A DNA stretch of 64,000 bases from Flavobacterium nackdongense (GCF_004355225.1 NZ_CP037933.1:2294001-2358000); one strand, 5' to 3'. Shown: positions 53,611-63,908, counted from the first letter of the stretch. Program-made: numbers and translations. The notes: a model not told the origin generated them from the sequence alone.

Positions 53611-53641
53611 ATTGAATTCAGTTCGAGTTTTATTACTTTTG
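53611..53641 (+). promoter_or_regulatory. pth promoter
   Basis: ATTG (53611-53614), 19 bases, TACTTTTG (53634-53641). The expected transcript start falls at or after the ATG at 53646, so it favours initiation at the second methionine at 53706 unless another promoter exists. Confidence 0.5.
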
Positions 53642-53645
53642 TAAA

Positions 53646-54272
53646 ATGATAAATTGGTTCAATAACTTGTTTTCGAACACAAAAACAGAGGACAAAATAG
53701 ATAATATGAAGAAATTTTTAATCGTCGGCTTGGGCAACATTGGTGCCGAATATGTCAACACCCGACACAATATCGGTTTTAAAGCGCTCGATTTTTTGGC
53801 TAGAAAAGAAGGTGTCAGCTTCGAAACTATGAAACTCGGTGCAGTTGCCGAATACAAGTTCAAAGGAAGAACTTTTCTGCTTTTGAAACCCAATACTTAT
53901 ATGAATCTGAGCGGGAAAGCCGTAAAATATTGGATGGATACGGAAAAAATTCCTCTGGAAAATATTATGGTGATTACTGATGATTTAAATCTCTCGTTTG
54001 GCGCTATACGCATACGAAAAAAAGGCAGTGATGGCGGACACAATGGCCTAAAGAGTATTCAAGCCACATTAAACACCACCGATTATATTCGTTTCCGTTT
54101 TGGCATCAGCGATGAATTCAAAAAAGGAAAACAAGTCGATTATGTTCTTGGCGAATGGGATGAAACCGAAAAAACGGCTCTTCCGGAACGATTAGAATTG
54201 GCATCGGAAATCATAAAATCCTTTGGAACTGCAGGAATAGAAAACACCATGTCGGCCTACAACGGCAAATAA
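53646..54272 (+). CDS. pth: Peptidyl-tRNA hydrolase
   Basis: A 208-residue enzyme (188 if started at MKKFLIVGLGNIG, 53706) that releases peptides from stalled peptidyl-tRNA. Conserved blocks are VGLGNIGAEYVNTRHNIGF (catalytic His), LLKPNTYMNLSG, ITDDLNLSFG and DGGHNGLKSI. The first 20 residues, MINWFNNLFSNTKTEDKIDN, are outside the enzyme domain; I recall similar extensions in flavobacterial entries, but the promoter position argues for the shorter form. Confidence 0.94.
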   Translation: MINWFNNLFSNTKTEDKIDNMKKFLIVGLGNIGAEYVNTRHNIGFKALDFLARKEGVSFETMKLGAVAEYKFKGRTFLLLKPNTYMNLSGKAVKYWMDTEKIPLENIMVITDDLNLSFGAIRIRKKGSDGGHNGLKSIQATLNTTDYIRFRFGISDEFKKGKQVDYVLGEWDETEKTALPERLELASEIIKSFGTAGIENTMSAYNGK

Positions 54273-54394
54273 ATCAGCATTTTATAGGGTTTAAACCACT
54301 CATTTGAAGGTAGATACTGTTAAATTATATCTAAAACCTGTTCGAATGACCATATTTTTGTCCAAATTTTTATCTTTGAAAAAAATTAAGTTGT

Positions 54395-56482
54395 ATGAAA
54401 ATATTTTCTGCCGTTTCTGCCCGCTTCACTTTAGCCCTTTTTGGATTGTTGATTCTTGGCAATGCCTATAGCCAAAACAAAACATCAACAAACAGAATTA
54501 TCTTTGGCAAGGAGGTAAAAAATGCTGTTGCCAATCCAACTAATGGAAAAATCAGATGTATCTCGACAGAATACGAGCAATTTCTGCAAGAAAAAAACCC
54601 ACAAAGGTCCAAAGAAAACCAGTTTGAAAGTTGGCTAGCTCCATTAGCAAAAAAACAAATGGCCACAAGAACCAATGCTAAAACAGCAGCGGTAATTACA
54701 ATTCCTGTAGTGGTTCACATCATCCATAGCGGTCAGGCCATTGGTACTGCTCCCAACATTAGTGATGCTCAAGTAGAATCGCAGATTGCTGTTTTAAACC
54801 AAGATTATAGAAGACAAGCAGGTACTCCGGGATTCAATGCAAATCTCGTTGGAGCGGATGTTGAAATTGAATTCGTTCTTGCAAAAGTAGATCCAAACGG
54901 AAACCCCACTAATGGCATCGAAAGAATAAATTTTGCACAGCCATCCTGGGAAGACGTTGATCTTGAATCTACAGTAAAACCGGCGACAATTTGGGATCCG
55001 AACCAATATCTCAATATGTGGACGGTAAAATTCACAGACAACACCTTGCTAGGCTATGCTCAATTTCCAGACTCTTCGACCTTGCCTGGGATCAGCTCTA
55101 CAAATGGCGCGGCAAATACGGATGGTGTAGTGGCAAGTTTTGATGTTTTTGGCAGCAACGATTTTGGGTCTGGCTTTATATTGGCGGCACCCTATAACAA
55201 AGGACGAACAATGTCTCACGAAGTAGGTCATTTCCTTGGACTTCGACACATTTGGGGAGATGGGAATGGTGATGAAAGTACAAATAAACCAGATTGTACC
55301 GCTACCGATTATTGCGCAGATACTCCACAAGTAGGATGGGAGCACTATTCCTGTGGTACGTATGATACTTGTGCAGCTTCGACCGGTAATGATATGCCTG
55401 AAAACTACATGGATTATACTAATGATACTTGTATGAACATTTTTACCACGGACCAAAAAACAAGGATCACCACCGTGATGGCTAATTCTCCCCGAAGAGT
55501 AAGCCTCAAAACTTCGACTAAAGGGACTGCAATTCCCTTGTTTGCCAATGATGCTGAACTACAAATTGAAAAAGATTATTCTTTGGTAAATGTGTCAGAT
55601 TGCGCTTCTTTGCCAGCACCAACCAATAAAAAAATAACACTCTCTAATCGAGGTACAACTACGCTGACCGTAGTTACAATAAATTATGCTATCGCAGGAG
55701 GAACAAATCAAGTGCAAGCCTGGACAGGTTCGTTAGCACCAAATCAATCTACAATGGTTACTTTGCTTAACACTGCTTCCTATGGCATTTTGACCGCAAG
55801 CATCGGAACAACCAATAGCAGCGCAGACCAAAGAGCAAGCAACAATACTGATACGGAACCATTCTCTCCGGTGAATTATAATTTTACTAATTATGTATTC
55901 AATTTGCAACAGGATTTCTATGGCTCCGAAATCACTTGGGATTTAAAAGATAAAGATGGAATAATCATTTATAGCGGTGGTCCATACACTGATAAACCAA
56001 GTGAGATTTTGCCATTGCCTGCTTTAATAACACAAAACTGGACGTTAGCCAACAACCAATGTTATACTTTCACCATACAAGATTCACAAGCTGATGGAAT
56101 TTGCTGCTTAGGTGGAAATGGTTTTTACAATATTAAATCAGCAGCAGGATCAACTACTATTGCCTCTGGAGCCTCCTATGGCCAATTAAGCCGTTGGCAT
56201 TTTACGACAAACACTTTAGGAACCACATCATTTGATAGCGCAAATGATATTTACCTGTATCCGAATCCTACTAAAGATTATATCAACCTGAACATTCCGA
56301 GCGAATATGGCTTACCTAAGAGCCTAACTATCAACAACAGCTTAGGTCAGATCATAAGCCGAAAGGAAGTTGCTGCAGCAAGTGATTTATCGATAAACAC
56401 CTCCGCTTTGAGTAAAGGCGTTTATTTTATAATTATTGACAAAGACAGTCAAACCAAAACACTGCAATTTATTAAAGAATAG
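54395..56482 (+). CDS. T9SS-secreted M43 zinc metalloprotease
   Basis: A 695-residue secreted protein: signal peptide (cut after NAYSQ), pro-region, M43 (pappalysin-like) metzincin domain with MSHEVGHFLGLRHIWGD (HEXXHXXGXXH, zinc site) and Met-turn ENYMDYTND, a beta-rich middle, and a C-terminal T9SS sorting domain (about 615-695) with DIYLYPNPTKDYINL and GVYFIIIDKDSQTKTLQFIKE. It is predicted to be exported across the outer membrane and to digest extracellular protein. TATCTTTG at 54371-54378 is a plausible -7 box. Confidence 0.93.
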   Translation: MKIFSAVSARFTLALFGLLILGNAYSQNKTSTNRIIFGKEVKNAVANPTNGKIRCISTEYEQFLQEKNPQRSKENQFESWLAPLAKKQMATRTNAKTAAVITIPVVVHIIHSGQAIGTAPNISDAQVESQIAVLNQDYRRQAGTPGFNANLVGADVEIEFVLAKVDPNGNPTNGIERINFAQPSWEDVDLESTVKPATIWDPNQYLNMWTVKFTDNTLLGYAQFPDSSTLPGISSTNGAANTDGVVASFDVFGSNDFGSGFILAAPYNKGRTMSHEVGHFLGLRHIWGDGNGDESTNKPDCTATDYCADTPQVGWEHYSCGTYDTCAASTGNDMPENYMDYTNDTCMNIFTTDQKTRITTVMANSPRRVSLKTSTKGTAIPLFANDAELQIEKDYSLVNVSDCASLPAPTNKKITLSNRGTTTLTVVTINYAIAGGTNQVQAWTGSLAPNQSTMVTLLNTASYGILTASIGTTNSSADQRASNNTDTEPFSPVNYNFTNYVFNLQQDFYGSEITWDLKDKDGIIIYSGGPYTDKPSEILPLPALITQNWTLANNQCYTFTIQDSQADGICCLGGNGFYNIKSAAGSTTIASGASYGQLSRWHFTTNTLGTTSFDSANDIYLYPNPTKDYINLNIPSEYGLPKSLTINNSLGQIISRKEVAAASDLSINTSALSKGVYFIIIDKDSQTKTLQFIKE

Positions 56483-56501
56483 CTTAAATGCATTAGAATG
56501 A

Positions 56502-56535
56502 AGAGGATTGATTTGTATCAATCCTCTTTTTTTTA
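56502..56535 (+). terminator. Terminator after the metalloprotease gene
   Basis: AGAGGATTGAT / ATCAATCCTCT 11-bp stem, 4-base loop, eight T. Confidence 0.92.
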
Positions 56536-56580
56536 TCTGCTTTAAAAGCATAAATTTGCAGCATTCTAAAAACAAATGCT

Positions 56581-57543
56581 TTGAAGATTTTCAATTCTAT
56601 AAATGAATTCTATTGCTCAAAAAAAACCATTCTTACGCTGGGTACTTTTGATGGTGTCCACTTGGGCCACCGAAAAATAGTAGAAAAACTAACGCAGAAT
56701 ACCAATCCCCACACCTCGGGAGAAAAATACGAAAGTCTAGTGCTCACGTTCTATCCGCATCCGCGAATGGTATTGCAAGGGGAATCGGAAGTAAAAATCC
56801 TCAACACAATTAGCGAAAAAATAGATTTATTAGCCTCTATTGGCGTTCAGAATTTGGTTATTCATCCCTTTGACACTGCATTCTCGCAACTTACTGCCGA
56901 GGAATTTGTAAAAACGGTATTGGTAGATCGATTCCATATCCAAAAAATAATTATTGGTCACGATCACCGCTTTGGCAGAAATAGAACGGCAGATATCGAC
57001 GACCTTATCGTTTTTGGCAAACAATATAATTTCGAAGTTGAACAGATATCAGTTCAGGAAATAGAGGAAGTTTCCATAAGTTCGACCAAAATCAGAAAGG
57101 CTTTGATGGAAGGAAATATTGGCTTAGCCAATGATTATTTGGGCTACGAATACTTCATTACAGGAATTGTAACCAAAGGAAAACAATTGGGAAGAACAAT
57201 CGGAATCCCGACTGCCAACCTTCAAATCGAAGAAAACAGCAAACTTATTCCCGCGCAAGGAGTGTATGTTGTAAAAAGTATTATCCATGACAAAGTAGTT
57301 TTTGGTATGATGAATATTGGATTCAATCCAACCGTTGCCGGTGACAAACTAGCTATCGAAGTACATTATTTTGACTTTGACGGGGATTTGTACGACCAAG
57401 AAATAAGAGTTTCCGTTCTAAAACATTTGCGGTCAGAACAAAAATTCGACTCCGTTGCCTTGTTAAAAATTCAATTAGAAAAAGACAAAGAATCCTCATT
57501 AGCGTTTATAAAAAAGTATAATACTTCGCAAAATCAAAAATAA
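56581..57543 (+). CDS. ribF: Bifunctional riboflavin kinase / FAD synthetase
   Basis: A 320-residue enzyme making FMN and then FAD. N-terminal adenylyltransferase: LGTFDGVHLGHRKIV, IIIGHDHRFGRNR and ISSTKIRKAL. C-terminal flavokinase: GKQLGRTIGIPTANL and GVYVVKS. The start codon is TTG at 56581 (MKIFNSINEFY); the only ATG just upstream (56576) is in a frame that stops at once. The TTG start is unusual for this window and may limit expression. Confidence 0.94.
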   Translation: MKIFNSINEFYCSKKTILTLGTFDGVHLGHRKIVEKLTQNTNPHTSGEKYESLVLTFYPHPRMVLQGESEVKILNTISEKIDLLASIGVQNLVIHPFDTAFSQLTAEEFVKTVLVDRFHIQKIIIGHDHRFGRNRTADIDDLIVFGKQYNFEVEQISVQEIEEVSISSTKIRKALMEGNIGLANDYLGYEYFITGIVTKGKQLGRTIGIPTANLQIEENSKLIPAQGVYVVKSIIHDKVVFGMMNIGFNPTVAGDKLAIEVHYFDFDGDLYDQEIRVSVLKHLRSEQKFDSVALLKIQLEKDKESSLAFIKKYNTSQNQK

Positions 57544-57616
57544 TCGCCAACAGTTGAAACCTTCGGCTATTACGAAAATCAACTTATCGCTCGTTCCCTT
57601 ATTTCAGGACAGCATC

Positions 57617-57648
57617 TTTGCTTAATTAGAACAATTTAATTACTTTTG
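57617..57648 (+). promoter_or_regulatory. bioB promoter
   Basis: TTTG (57617-57620), 20 bases, TACTTTTG (57641-57648), a full match, 20 bases ahead of the ATG at 57669. No BirA-type operator is evident. Confidence 0.75.
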
Positions 57649-57668
57649 ACGCACAAAAAATAAAATCG

Positions 57669-58769
57669 ATGAGTACTACAAGACACGACTGGACCAAAGA
57701 AGAAATTATCGCTATATATAACAAACCCTTAATGGAGTTGCTTTATGACGCAGCGACAATTCACCGAGAAAATCACGACCCCAATGTGGTTCAGATTTCA
57801 ACTTTGATATCATTGAAAACAGGCGGTTGCTCTGAAGATTGTGGCTATTGTCCGCAGGCCAAACGCTATCATACTAACATTGAAACCAATCCTTTTATGA
57901 CTGTCGAAGACGTAAAAGTGCAAGCTACCAAAGCGAAAGAAGGTGGTTCGTCCCGAGTTTGTATGGGAGCTGCTTGGCGAAATGTAAAAGACGGCCCTGA
58001 ATTTGACCAAGTTCTTGAAATGGTGCGTACCATCAACAAAATGGATATGGAAGTGTGCTGCACCCTTGGGATGATTACCGAAAATCAAGCCCAACGATTG
58101 GCCGAAGCAGGATTGTATGCCTATAATCATAATATTGATAGTTCTGAAGAGTATTATAAAGAAGTGATTTCGACTCGCGCTTTTGAAGACCGTTTGCAAA
58201 CCATCGAGAATGTGCGCAAAACCAATATTACCGTTTGTAGTGGTGGAATTATCGGAATGGGAGAAAACATCGAGGATCGTGCTGGAATGCTAGTAGCACT
58301 TTCTACCCTTGACCCACAGCCCGAATCTGTGCCTATCAATGCGTTGGTTCCTGTTGAAGGAACGCCTCTTGAAGATGAAAAATTGGTTGAAATCTGGGAA
58401 ATGATACGAATGATTGCCACTACCCGAATTGTGATGCCAGAGACCCAAGTACGCCTTTCGGCTGGAAGAATCAATTGGAGCCGTGAAGGTCAAGCATTAT
58501 GCTTTTTTGCTGGAGCCAATTCTATTTTTTCAGGAGACAAATTGCTTACCACACCCAACAATGATTTGAATGAAGACATGAAAATGTTCGAAATATTAGG
58601 TCTGAAAAATCAGGCTCCTTTCGCTAAAGTACACCAACGCGAAACGGTAGAAGCAGCTGATTCTCAATTTGCTCCACTTGGCGAAAAACCAAAATGGTCT
58701 CGCCCGGGACATACGATTGAAAGAAATGTGGAAGCTACTATCAAAGGAAAAGAGGCTCTTAAAAATTAA
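57669..58769 (+). CDS. bioB: Biotin synthase
   Basis: A 366-residue radical SAM enzyme inserting sulfur into dethiobiotin. The radical SAM cluster motif is CSEDCGYCPQ (CX3CX2C). Then GGSSRVCMGAAWR, YNHNIDSSEEYY and the 2Fe-2S-associated RLSAGRINWS with its Arg. The rest of the biotin pathway is not in the window. Confidence 0.97.
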   Translation: MSTTRHDWTKEEIIAIYNKPLMELLYDAATIHRENHDPNVVQISTLISLKTGGCSEDCGYCPQAKRYHTNIETNPFMTVEDVKVQATKAKEGGSSRVCMGAAWRNVKDGPEFDQVLEMVRTINKMDMEVCCTLGMITENQAQRLAEAGLYAYNHNIDSSEEYYKEVISTRAFEDRLQTIENVRKTNITVCSGGIIGMGENIEDRAGMLVALSTLDPQPESVPINALVPVEGTPLEDEKLVEIWEMIRMIATTRIVMPETQVRLSAGRINWSREGQALCFFAGANSIFSGDKLLTTPNNDLNEDMKMFEILGLKNQAPFAKVHQRETVEAADSQFAPLGEKPKWSRPGHTIERNVEATIKGKEALKN

Positions 58770-58816
58770 GAACAAAACGGATAATTAAATTATTTATCCT
58801 ATCTTAAAATAAAAAG

Positions 58817-58853
58817 CCCGCTAGTTACAAATTCGTAATTAGCGGGATTTTTT
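58817..58853. terminator. Bidirectional terminator between bioB and the giant T9SS gene
   Basis: CCCGCTA-G-TTAC / GTAA-T-TAGCGGG stem with loop AAATTC, A run before and T run after. It serves bioB on the plus and the T9SS gene on the minus strand. Confidence 0.9.
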
Positions 58854-58872
58854 TGTGAAGTTTCTCCAATTA

Positions 58873-61800
58873 TTAATACACGATTTTCTCTGTCACTATC
58901 TGACCATTTTGTAAAGTAGTTTTCACTAGAAACGTTTGAGAACTTGACGCTACATTAGTAATAGATAGTTCATTGCTATTCACTTTGTTCTTTTGATAAA
59001 TTTGTCGACCGAGCAAGTCAAAAATGGTTACTTTATCAATAGTGTCACCAAAGGAATTAATTTTGATTTGCTTATTTTTTATAGACACAACCACTTTATT
59101 TGATTCTGCTTTAAAGTCTTTGTTACCTAGGGTTCCATCCGTGTAACGCAATACAAATCGATTATTAAAAGTTCCCGCAGCAGAGGCAAAAATATAAGGG
59201 TCTGATTTTAAATCGTGAATTACATTTAATACTTTATCTTCCAGAAAAATATCTTGATTGTCTAGAAACAGGCCATCAACACTGTTTATAGCGATGGTCA
59301 CATTATCAGCTATTTTTGTGTAATATCCAATGGGCACCGTATCCGAATTCGAAAAAGGCAATGCTCTACCTTGTATCGCCATCGTATCTGTTCCAAGCAT
59401 ACTATAAATTAATAAGGGTTTTGTATCGTCAAATAAATAACTATCAAACCCAAATTCATAATTGTTAGTGGCACCTTCGATGTAACCTACCATAGTTTGA
59501 TTTCCTGTTGTTAGAGCACTGTCTGTAATATTTATCCATATTCTATGACGTTCAAGATCGGCACTTCTTTTACTATTTTTAGTTTTATAAAAATTAGCAT
59601 TGTTTTTTGTTTCTCGCATTGAATTGTTGAACTTTAAATTTCCAGCGATTTCATTTTCTACAAAAAATCCTTGCCCTGAAGCAATAAAGCCAGTAGGAAG
59701 CGTATTGTTTCCTGTTCCAAAATTAGCAAACCCTGTTGGTCCTGAAATGTTGCAAGTAAAATAATCATCTCCTGTGAAATCATTTCCTGTCAAACGCGTA
59801 TTATGAGTCCATATGTAATACGTACCATTCAAGGTGTTTGTTGGATTTAATGTAGCATCATATAAATTTTCAGTAATAAAATCCTCTGCATTTAGCGCTG
59901 ATGGATAGGGATTCCCTATTAAGCTTAATCCAATATCACCAGGAGGAGTCAAAAGTGGAACGGTGAATGTTCCATTATTGGGTACTCCCACAAATTGGTG
60001 TGGAATCACAATTCCTGGACCTGTTGAGGGCGTTGTCGCTGGACAACGGATAGAATAGCCTATTCCTTTTCCGAAAACTGCTGTTGCAGCATTTTCGTTA
60101 ACATAAACATCATTCACACTGTCGTAAGTGTTATACCTGTCTGAATCAGTGCCAGGCGAGAAATCGAGTAGTGTCTGTGTTCCTGTTGTCGGCGAGCACC
60201 AAAAAGTAGCATCGTATTCAAGGACCGGAGTAGTATTTCGTTTTACAATTACATCTCCAACATTAGCTCCTGTAAAAATAGTTTGCAATAAACTAGCATT
60301 GTTTTCTATAGTTAGTGTTCCAGGAACAACTACCGTAACGGCATCTCCCACGGACAAAGTTAAACCCTCTTTTAGCGTAACCGCACCGTTTGTAATATTT
60401 AATTTATTAACCACATCAATATCTGTTGTCATTTGATATACACCTGCTGCACCTGAAAACAGTAGATTGAAGTAGCTTCCATTGGTTACCGTTTGTGTTG
60501 CACCATAGTACTCTACTGTTCCCGAAGCAAAAGGTTTCGCGTTTGTTGCACCTGAAAAACGTACTGTACCGTCCATAGCTAAAGCCGAAGAATAGGTCAA
60601 TGTTGCTCCTCTCATATCCAAAACCGAATTAGAATTTAAAATATTTAAACCATTAACAGTTAAATTATTTCCATTCATATCAAAAACTGGACTACCACCA
60701 TTATCGATGTTCAATTGACCTCCTGTGACAATATTCCCTGAGGCAGTTTGAGTTCCAGAGGTATTATCTAATTCTAATGACGGATTCCCGTTATAGATGC
60801 CGGCTACAATGGTTTGTCCGCCGGTTGGATTCGAATAAAATATACTGTTTGTCCAAGTTTTACCTGATGGTATCGGTGTTATCGAAGTATTTGAAGTTTT
60901 GATTGTACCACTACCAGTATTCGAAAAAGCGCCTCCATCGGTTAAAGCGAAAGTTCCCATATCTAATACCGAAGTACTATTGGTAACAGACAAAATGTTT
61001 TTAATAGTAATGGGTGAGGCGGCAGAAAGAATGGCAGTGCTATTAGCATTAGTTAGATTAGTAAAGGTTGTCGCACTTGATCCTCCTATTGTTTGATTGG
61101 TAGTTCCATTGAAAATTACGGTACTTGTATTAGAAGTAAATGTCCCGTTATTGGTCCAATTGCCGCTCAGGTTAAGAGTGTTTGAGCCAGAAATAGTCAA
61201 TGTTGCACCAGCTGTAATAGTTATAGTATTGCAAAGCCCTCCCAAAACTCCTATAACCGGTTGGTTTGAAGCCATTCCGATGGTTACATTAGTTCCCGCA
61301 TTTGGAATATTCCCCCCGCACCAGTTTGTTACGGTATTCCAATCGGTGTTGGTAATTCCTAGCCAAGTTCCAGGTAAACAAACGGTTAAAATGTTTATAA
61401 TCCCAGTGGTAGTGGCTCCAAACCAAGTACCATTCTTGTTCGTTGCCGTAGAACCAGTACCTCCATAAGAACCCAAAGCCGTTTGAAGCACTCCTCCTAA
61501 AGTTAATGACGCGGAAGTAGAAGTGGTGCCATTCAATAAAATAGCCACTGCTGTACCACTAATTCCAAGTCCACCAGCAATAGCAGTCGCTCCGACGAAG
61601 GTTTTATTTCCTGAACCACTCAACAATAAGTTCCCATAATTTTGAACCGCTACAGTTTGTGCTGCACCATTATAATTTACAGTACAATTTGACGCTAAAA
61701 TAATAGTTGCAAAAGCAGGAAAAATGCTTGACCCACTCAGCAGAAGCGCACCAGTACCGGCAACATTTAATGTTGAGCCTCCAGAAATAGCAAAACCGCC

Positions 61801-63678
61801 ATTAGCCAAAGTGGCGCCACTTTCTATATTCAAAGGAACGGTTGAATTAAAGACTTTATTGGCCGTTGCGACCGTAATAACCCCAATATTCGTAATTCTC
61901 ACACCACCTGTTGCGGTAAATGTAGTTATCCATTCTGGGCCCGTCACTTGAGCAAGGGTTCTATTATATTGCAATGTAGCGGCGGCTCCATAAGTTGGCG
62001 CTGCCGAAACTGAAGAAGTTCCTTCCATCGAAAGAATTCCGTTTACCGTAGGCAATCCGGTTAGTGTTTTTGTTCCTGAGGCAGAAAAAGTTAAATTGTT
62101 AAATGTAGAAGACGTTGACAATGTTTGACCAGCTCCACCAAAATTGACGGTACCTGTTCCAGCATTAAAATTGGATCCTGTTCCTGTCCAGGCTATCCCA
62201 GTAAAATTAACATTTAATAGACTTGAGCCTCCGTTTAAAGTTCCTGCCGTTAAATTGACTGCTCCCGAAAAAGTATGTGTTAAACTGGATCCTAAATTCA
62301 AAGTTCCACCGCTTCCATTCATCGTTATTCCTGCTCCGCTCACATTTCCGGTAAAAGTTGCAGTACCGCTAGTTTTAGTCATCGATACCAATCCTGTTGT
62401 GGTAAAACCTGCAATACTTTGGGTCGCCATTGTATTGGTAATAATGATTGGACCGGTTGAAGTAAATGTTCCTCCATTATTAATAAAATCGCCTCCAAGC
62501 GATAAACTATTTGCTCCGGTCAATAATTTTGCGCCACTATTTATGGTCAATGGTATTCCTGCATTAAAAACTTTGGCCCCATTTAGGGTTGTATTTTGAT
62601 TTCCATTAATAACTACACCACCAGCAGCAGCAAATGGGGTAATCCATTCTGCTCCGATAGTTCGAGCCACAGCAATATTATATTGTAATGTAGCTGTGGC
62701 AGCATACGTTGGTGCCGCCGACGCAACTGCCTGCCCTTCCATAGCAAGTACTTTATTAACTGTGGTGGTTGCCGTTGCTATGGATTTTGTTCCTGTACCT
62801 GTCAGTGTCAAATTGTTGTAGATTACGGGAGCTACTGTTTGATTAACACCTCCATAATATTCGACTGTTCCGGTTCCTAAATTATAAATTCCGGTTCCTC
62901 CTGTACCTGTGGCACTACCCCCAATTCGTAACAAACTTGAACCACCATTTAAATTTCCATTGGTTCTTGTCCATGCACCCGAAAAAGTGTGGGTGCCTGA
63001 AACTAAATCTAATGTTCCTCCTGCGCCATTTAAGGTCAGACCACCAGCTGTTACATTTCCTGTAAGAGTGGCAGTACCTCCTGTTTTGAGCATACTAACT
63101 ATTCCTGTAGTAGTAAATGCCGGAATAGATTGATCAGCATTGCCAATAAATTGCACTTGCGCTGCACCTAATGTAAAGATTCCAGAATACGTAAAAGCAC
63201 CTCCTAACACCAAAAAACCCGCCCCAGAATAGGTCAATGAACCTGTGCTGGAAAAATTTCCAGTGGTCGTTGAAATTCGACCAGTAGTTAAATTGAAACT
63301 ACCTGAATTGTTGAAATTACCAGCTGCTGTTAGATTTACTTGACCAGTAGTTCCTGTAACCGTTCCATTGTTGGTAAAAAAACCAGCAACAGTCAGCCTT
63401 CTATTTGCAATATTCAAAGTGGCTCCCGCATTTATGGTGACATTGGTTATTGAAGCATTTGCTCCTAATGATACGCTATTAGCGCCAGTAGTGGCTATAA
63501 TTACATCGTCCCCTGCGGCAGGAGCAACACCCCCCACCCAAGTAGAACCTGTTGCCCAAGCCCCTCCGGTTGCTGTACTTGTTCTTGTGGCTGCAGTAGC
63601 AATTGCTGTGGCGAATAGCAAAAAAATAAGCCCCAATAAAGAGCTACATCTGTTTTTAGAAAAGGAAAGTGCTTTCAT
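58873..63678 (-). CDS. Giant T9SS-secreted repeat protein (putative adhesin)
   Basis: About 1601 residues with a signal peptide (MKALSFSKNRCSSLLGLIFLL, cut near TAIATAA), a very long Gly/Thr/Asn/Ser-rich region of short beta-strand repeats (GTGT, LTGNV, NNGT words) like a right-handed beta-helix, a C-terminal domain (RHRIWINITDSAL ... GYIEGATNNYEFGFDSYLFDD) and a T9SS sorting domain ending VKTTLQNGQIVTEKIVY. Two adjacent modules of about 238 residues repeat. The open frame continues to 63807 but the signal peptide starts at 63678. It is probably surface-bound or released; adhesion is inference. Confidence 0.9.
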   Translation of the reverse strand: MKALSFSKNRCSSLLGLIFLLFATAIATAATRTSTATGGAWATGSTWVGGVAPAAGDDVIIATTGANSVSLGANASITNVTINAGATLNIANRRLTVAGFFTNNGTVTGTTGQVNLTAAGNFNNSGSFNLTTGRISTTTGNFSSTGSLTYSGAGFLVLGGAFTYSGIFTLGAAQVQFIGNADQSIPAFTTTGIVSMLKTGGTATLTGNVTAGGLTLNGAGGTLDLVSGTHTFSGAWTRTNGNLNGGSSLLRIGGSATGTGGTGIYNLGTGTVEYYGGVNQTVAPVIYNNLTLTGTGTKSIATATTTVNKVLAMEGQAVASAAPTYAATATLQYNIAVARTIGAEWITPFAAAGGVVINGNQNTTLNGAKVFNAGIPLTINSGAKLLTGANSLSLGGDFINNGGTFTSTGPIIITNTMATQSIAGFTTTGLVSMTKTSGTATFTGNVSGAGITMNGSGGTLNLGSSLTHTFSGAVNLTAGTLNGGSSLLNVNFTGIAWTGTGSNFNAGTGTVNFGGAGQTLSTSSTFNNLTFSASGTKTLTGLPTVNGILSMEGTSSVSAAPTYGAAATLQYNRTLAQVTGPEWITTFTATGGVRITNIGVITVATANKVFNSTVPLNIESGATLANGGFAISGGSTLNVAGTGALLLSGSSIFPAFATIILASNCTVNYNGAAQTVAVQNYGNLLLSGSGNKTFVGATAIAGGLGISGTAVAILLNGTTSTSASLTLGGVLQTALGSYGGTGSTATNKNGTWFGATTTGIINILTVCLPGTWLGITNTDWNTVTNWCGGNIPNAGTNVTIGMASNQPVIGVLGGLCNTITITAGATLTISGSNTLNLSGNWTNNGTFTSNTSTVIFNGTTNQTIGGSSATTFTNLTNANSTAILSAASPITIKNILSVTNSTSVLDMGTFALTDGGAFSNTGSGTIKTSNTSITPIPSGKTWTNSIFYSNPTGGQTIVAGIYNGNPSLELDNTSGTQTASGNIVTGGQLNIDNGGSPVFDMNGNNLTVNGLNILNSNSVLDMRGATLTYSSALAMDGTVRFSGATNAKPFASGTVEYYGATQTVTNGSYFNLLFSGAAGVYQMTTDIDVVNKLNITNGAVTLKEGLTLSVGDAVTVVVPGTLTIENNASLLQTIFTGANVGDVIVKRNTTPVLEYDATFWCSPTTGTQTLLDFSPGTDSDRYNTYDSVNDVYVNENAATAVFGKGIGYSIRCPATTPSTGPGIVIPHQFVGVPNNGTFTVPLLTPPGDIGLSLIGNPYPSALNAEDFITENLYDATLNPTNTLNGTYYIWTHNTRLTGNDFTGDDYFTCNISGPTGFANFGTGNNTLPTGFIASGQGFFVENEIAGNLKFNNSMRETKNNANFYKTKNSKRSADLERHRIWINITDSALTTGNQTMVGYIEGATNNYEFGFDSYLFDDTKPLLIYSMLGTDTMAIQGRALPFSNSDTVPIGYYTKIADNVTIAINSVDGLFLDNQDIFLEDKVLNVIHDLKSDPYIFASAAGTFNNRFVLRYTDGTLGNKDFKAESNKVVVSIKNKQIKINSFGDTIDKVTIFDLLGRQIYQKNKVNSNELSITNVASSSQTFLVKTTLQNGQIVTEKIVY
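61980..63120 (-). repeat. Internal duplication of about 714 bp in the giant T9SS gene
   Basis: The blocks around 61975-62035 and 62689-62750 (AAPTYGA/AAPTYAA, TLQYN, EWIT) and around 62406 and 63119 (IAGF / IPAF) line up with one offset of about 714 bases (238 codons), showing two tandem module copies in frame. Exact ends were not computed. Confidence 0.7.
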
Positions 63679-63871
63679 AATAAGTTGAATACTGATGGTA
63701 AATAGTAAGAATTGAATGCAAATATAATTGATTTTCAGAGCCTTTTTAAAAAAGTAAAAAAATAAATATTTGTTAACTACAAACTCACTTTCACCATCGT
63801 AATCCATAAAAGAATAAATAATATCGGAAGAATGGGCGTTTCTGATAATTGTAGACTTCCTTGAATTAGAA

Positions 63872-63908
63872 ATCCCACTAACAACTGCTTTATAGTTACT
63901 AGTGGGAT
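63872..63908 (-). terminator. Terminator of the partial T9SS gene at the window edge
   Basis: ATCCCACTA / TAGTGGGAT perfect 9-bp outer stem with an inner AACT/AGTT pairing. It is similar in sequence and layout to the hairpin after the giant gene, as expected for duplicated genes. Confidence 0.75.

Noticed and set aside
61097..62599. Long plus-strand open frames (up to 151 codons) rich in Pro/Val inside the giant T9SS gene
   Set aside because: They are antisense shadows of the repetitive Gly/Thr/Asn coding sequence on the minus strand, which has a signal peptide and sorting domain.
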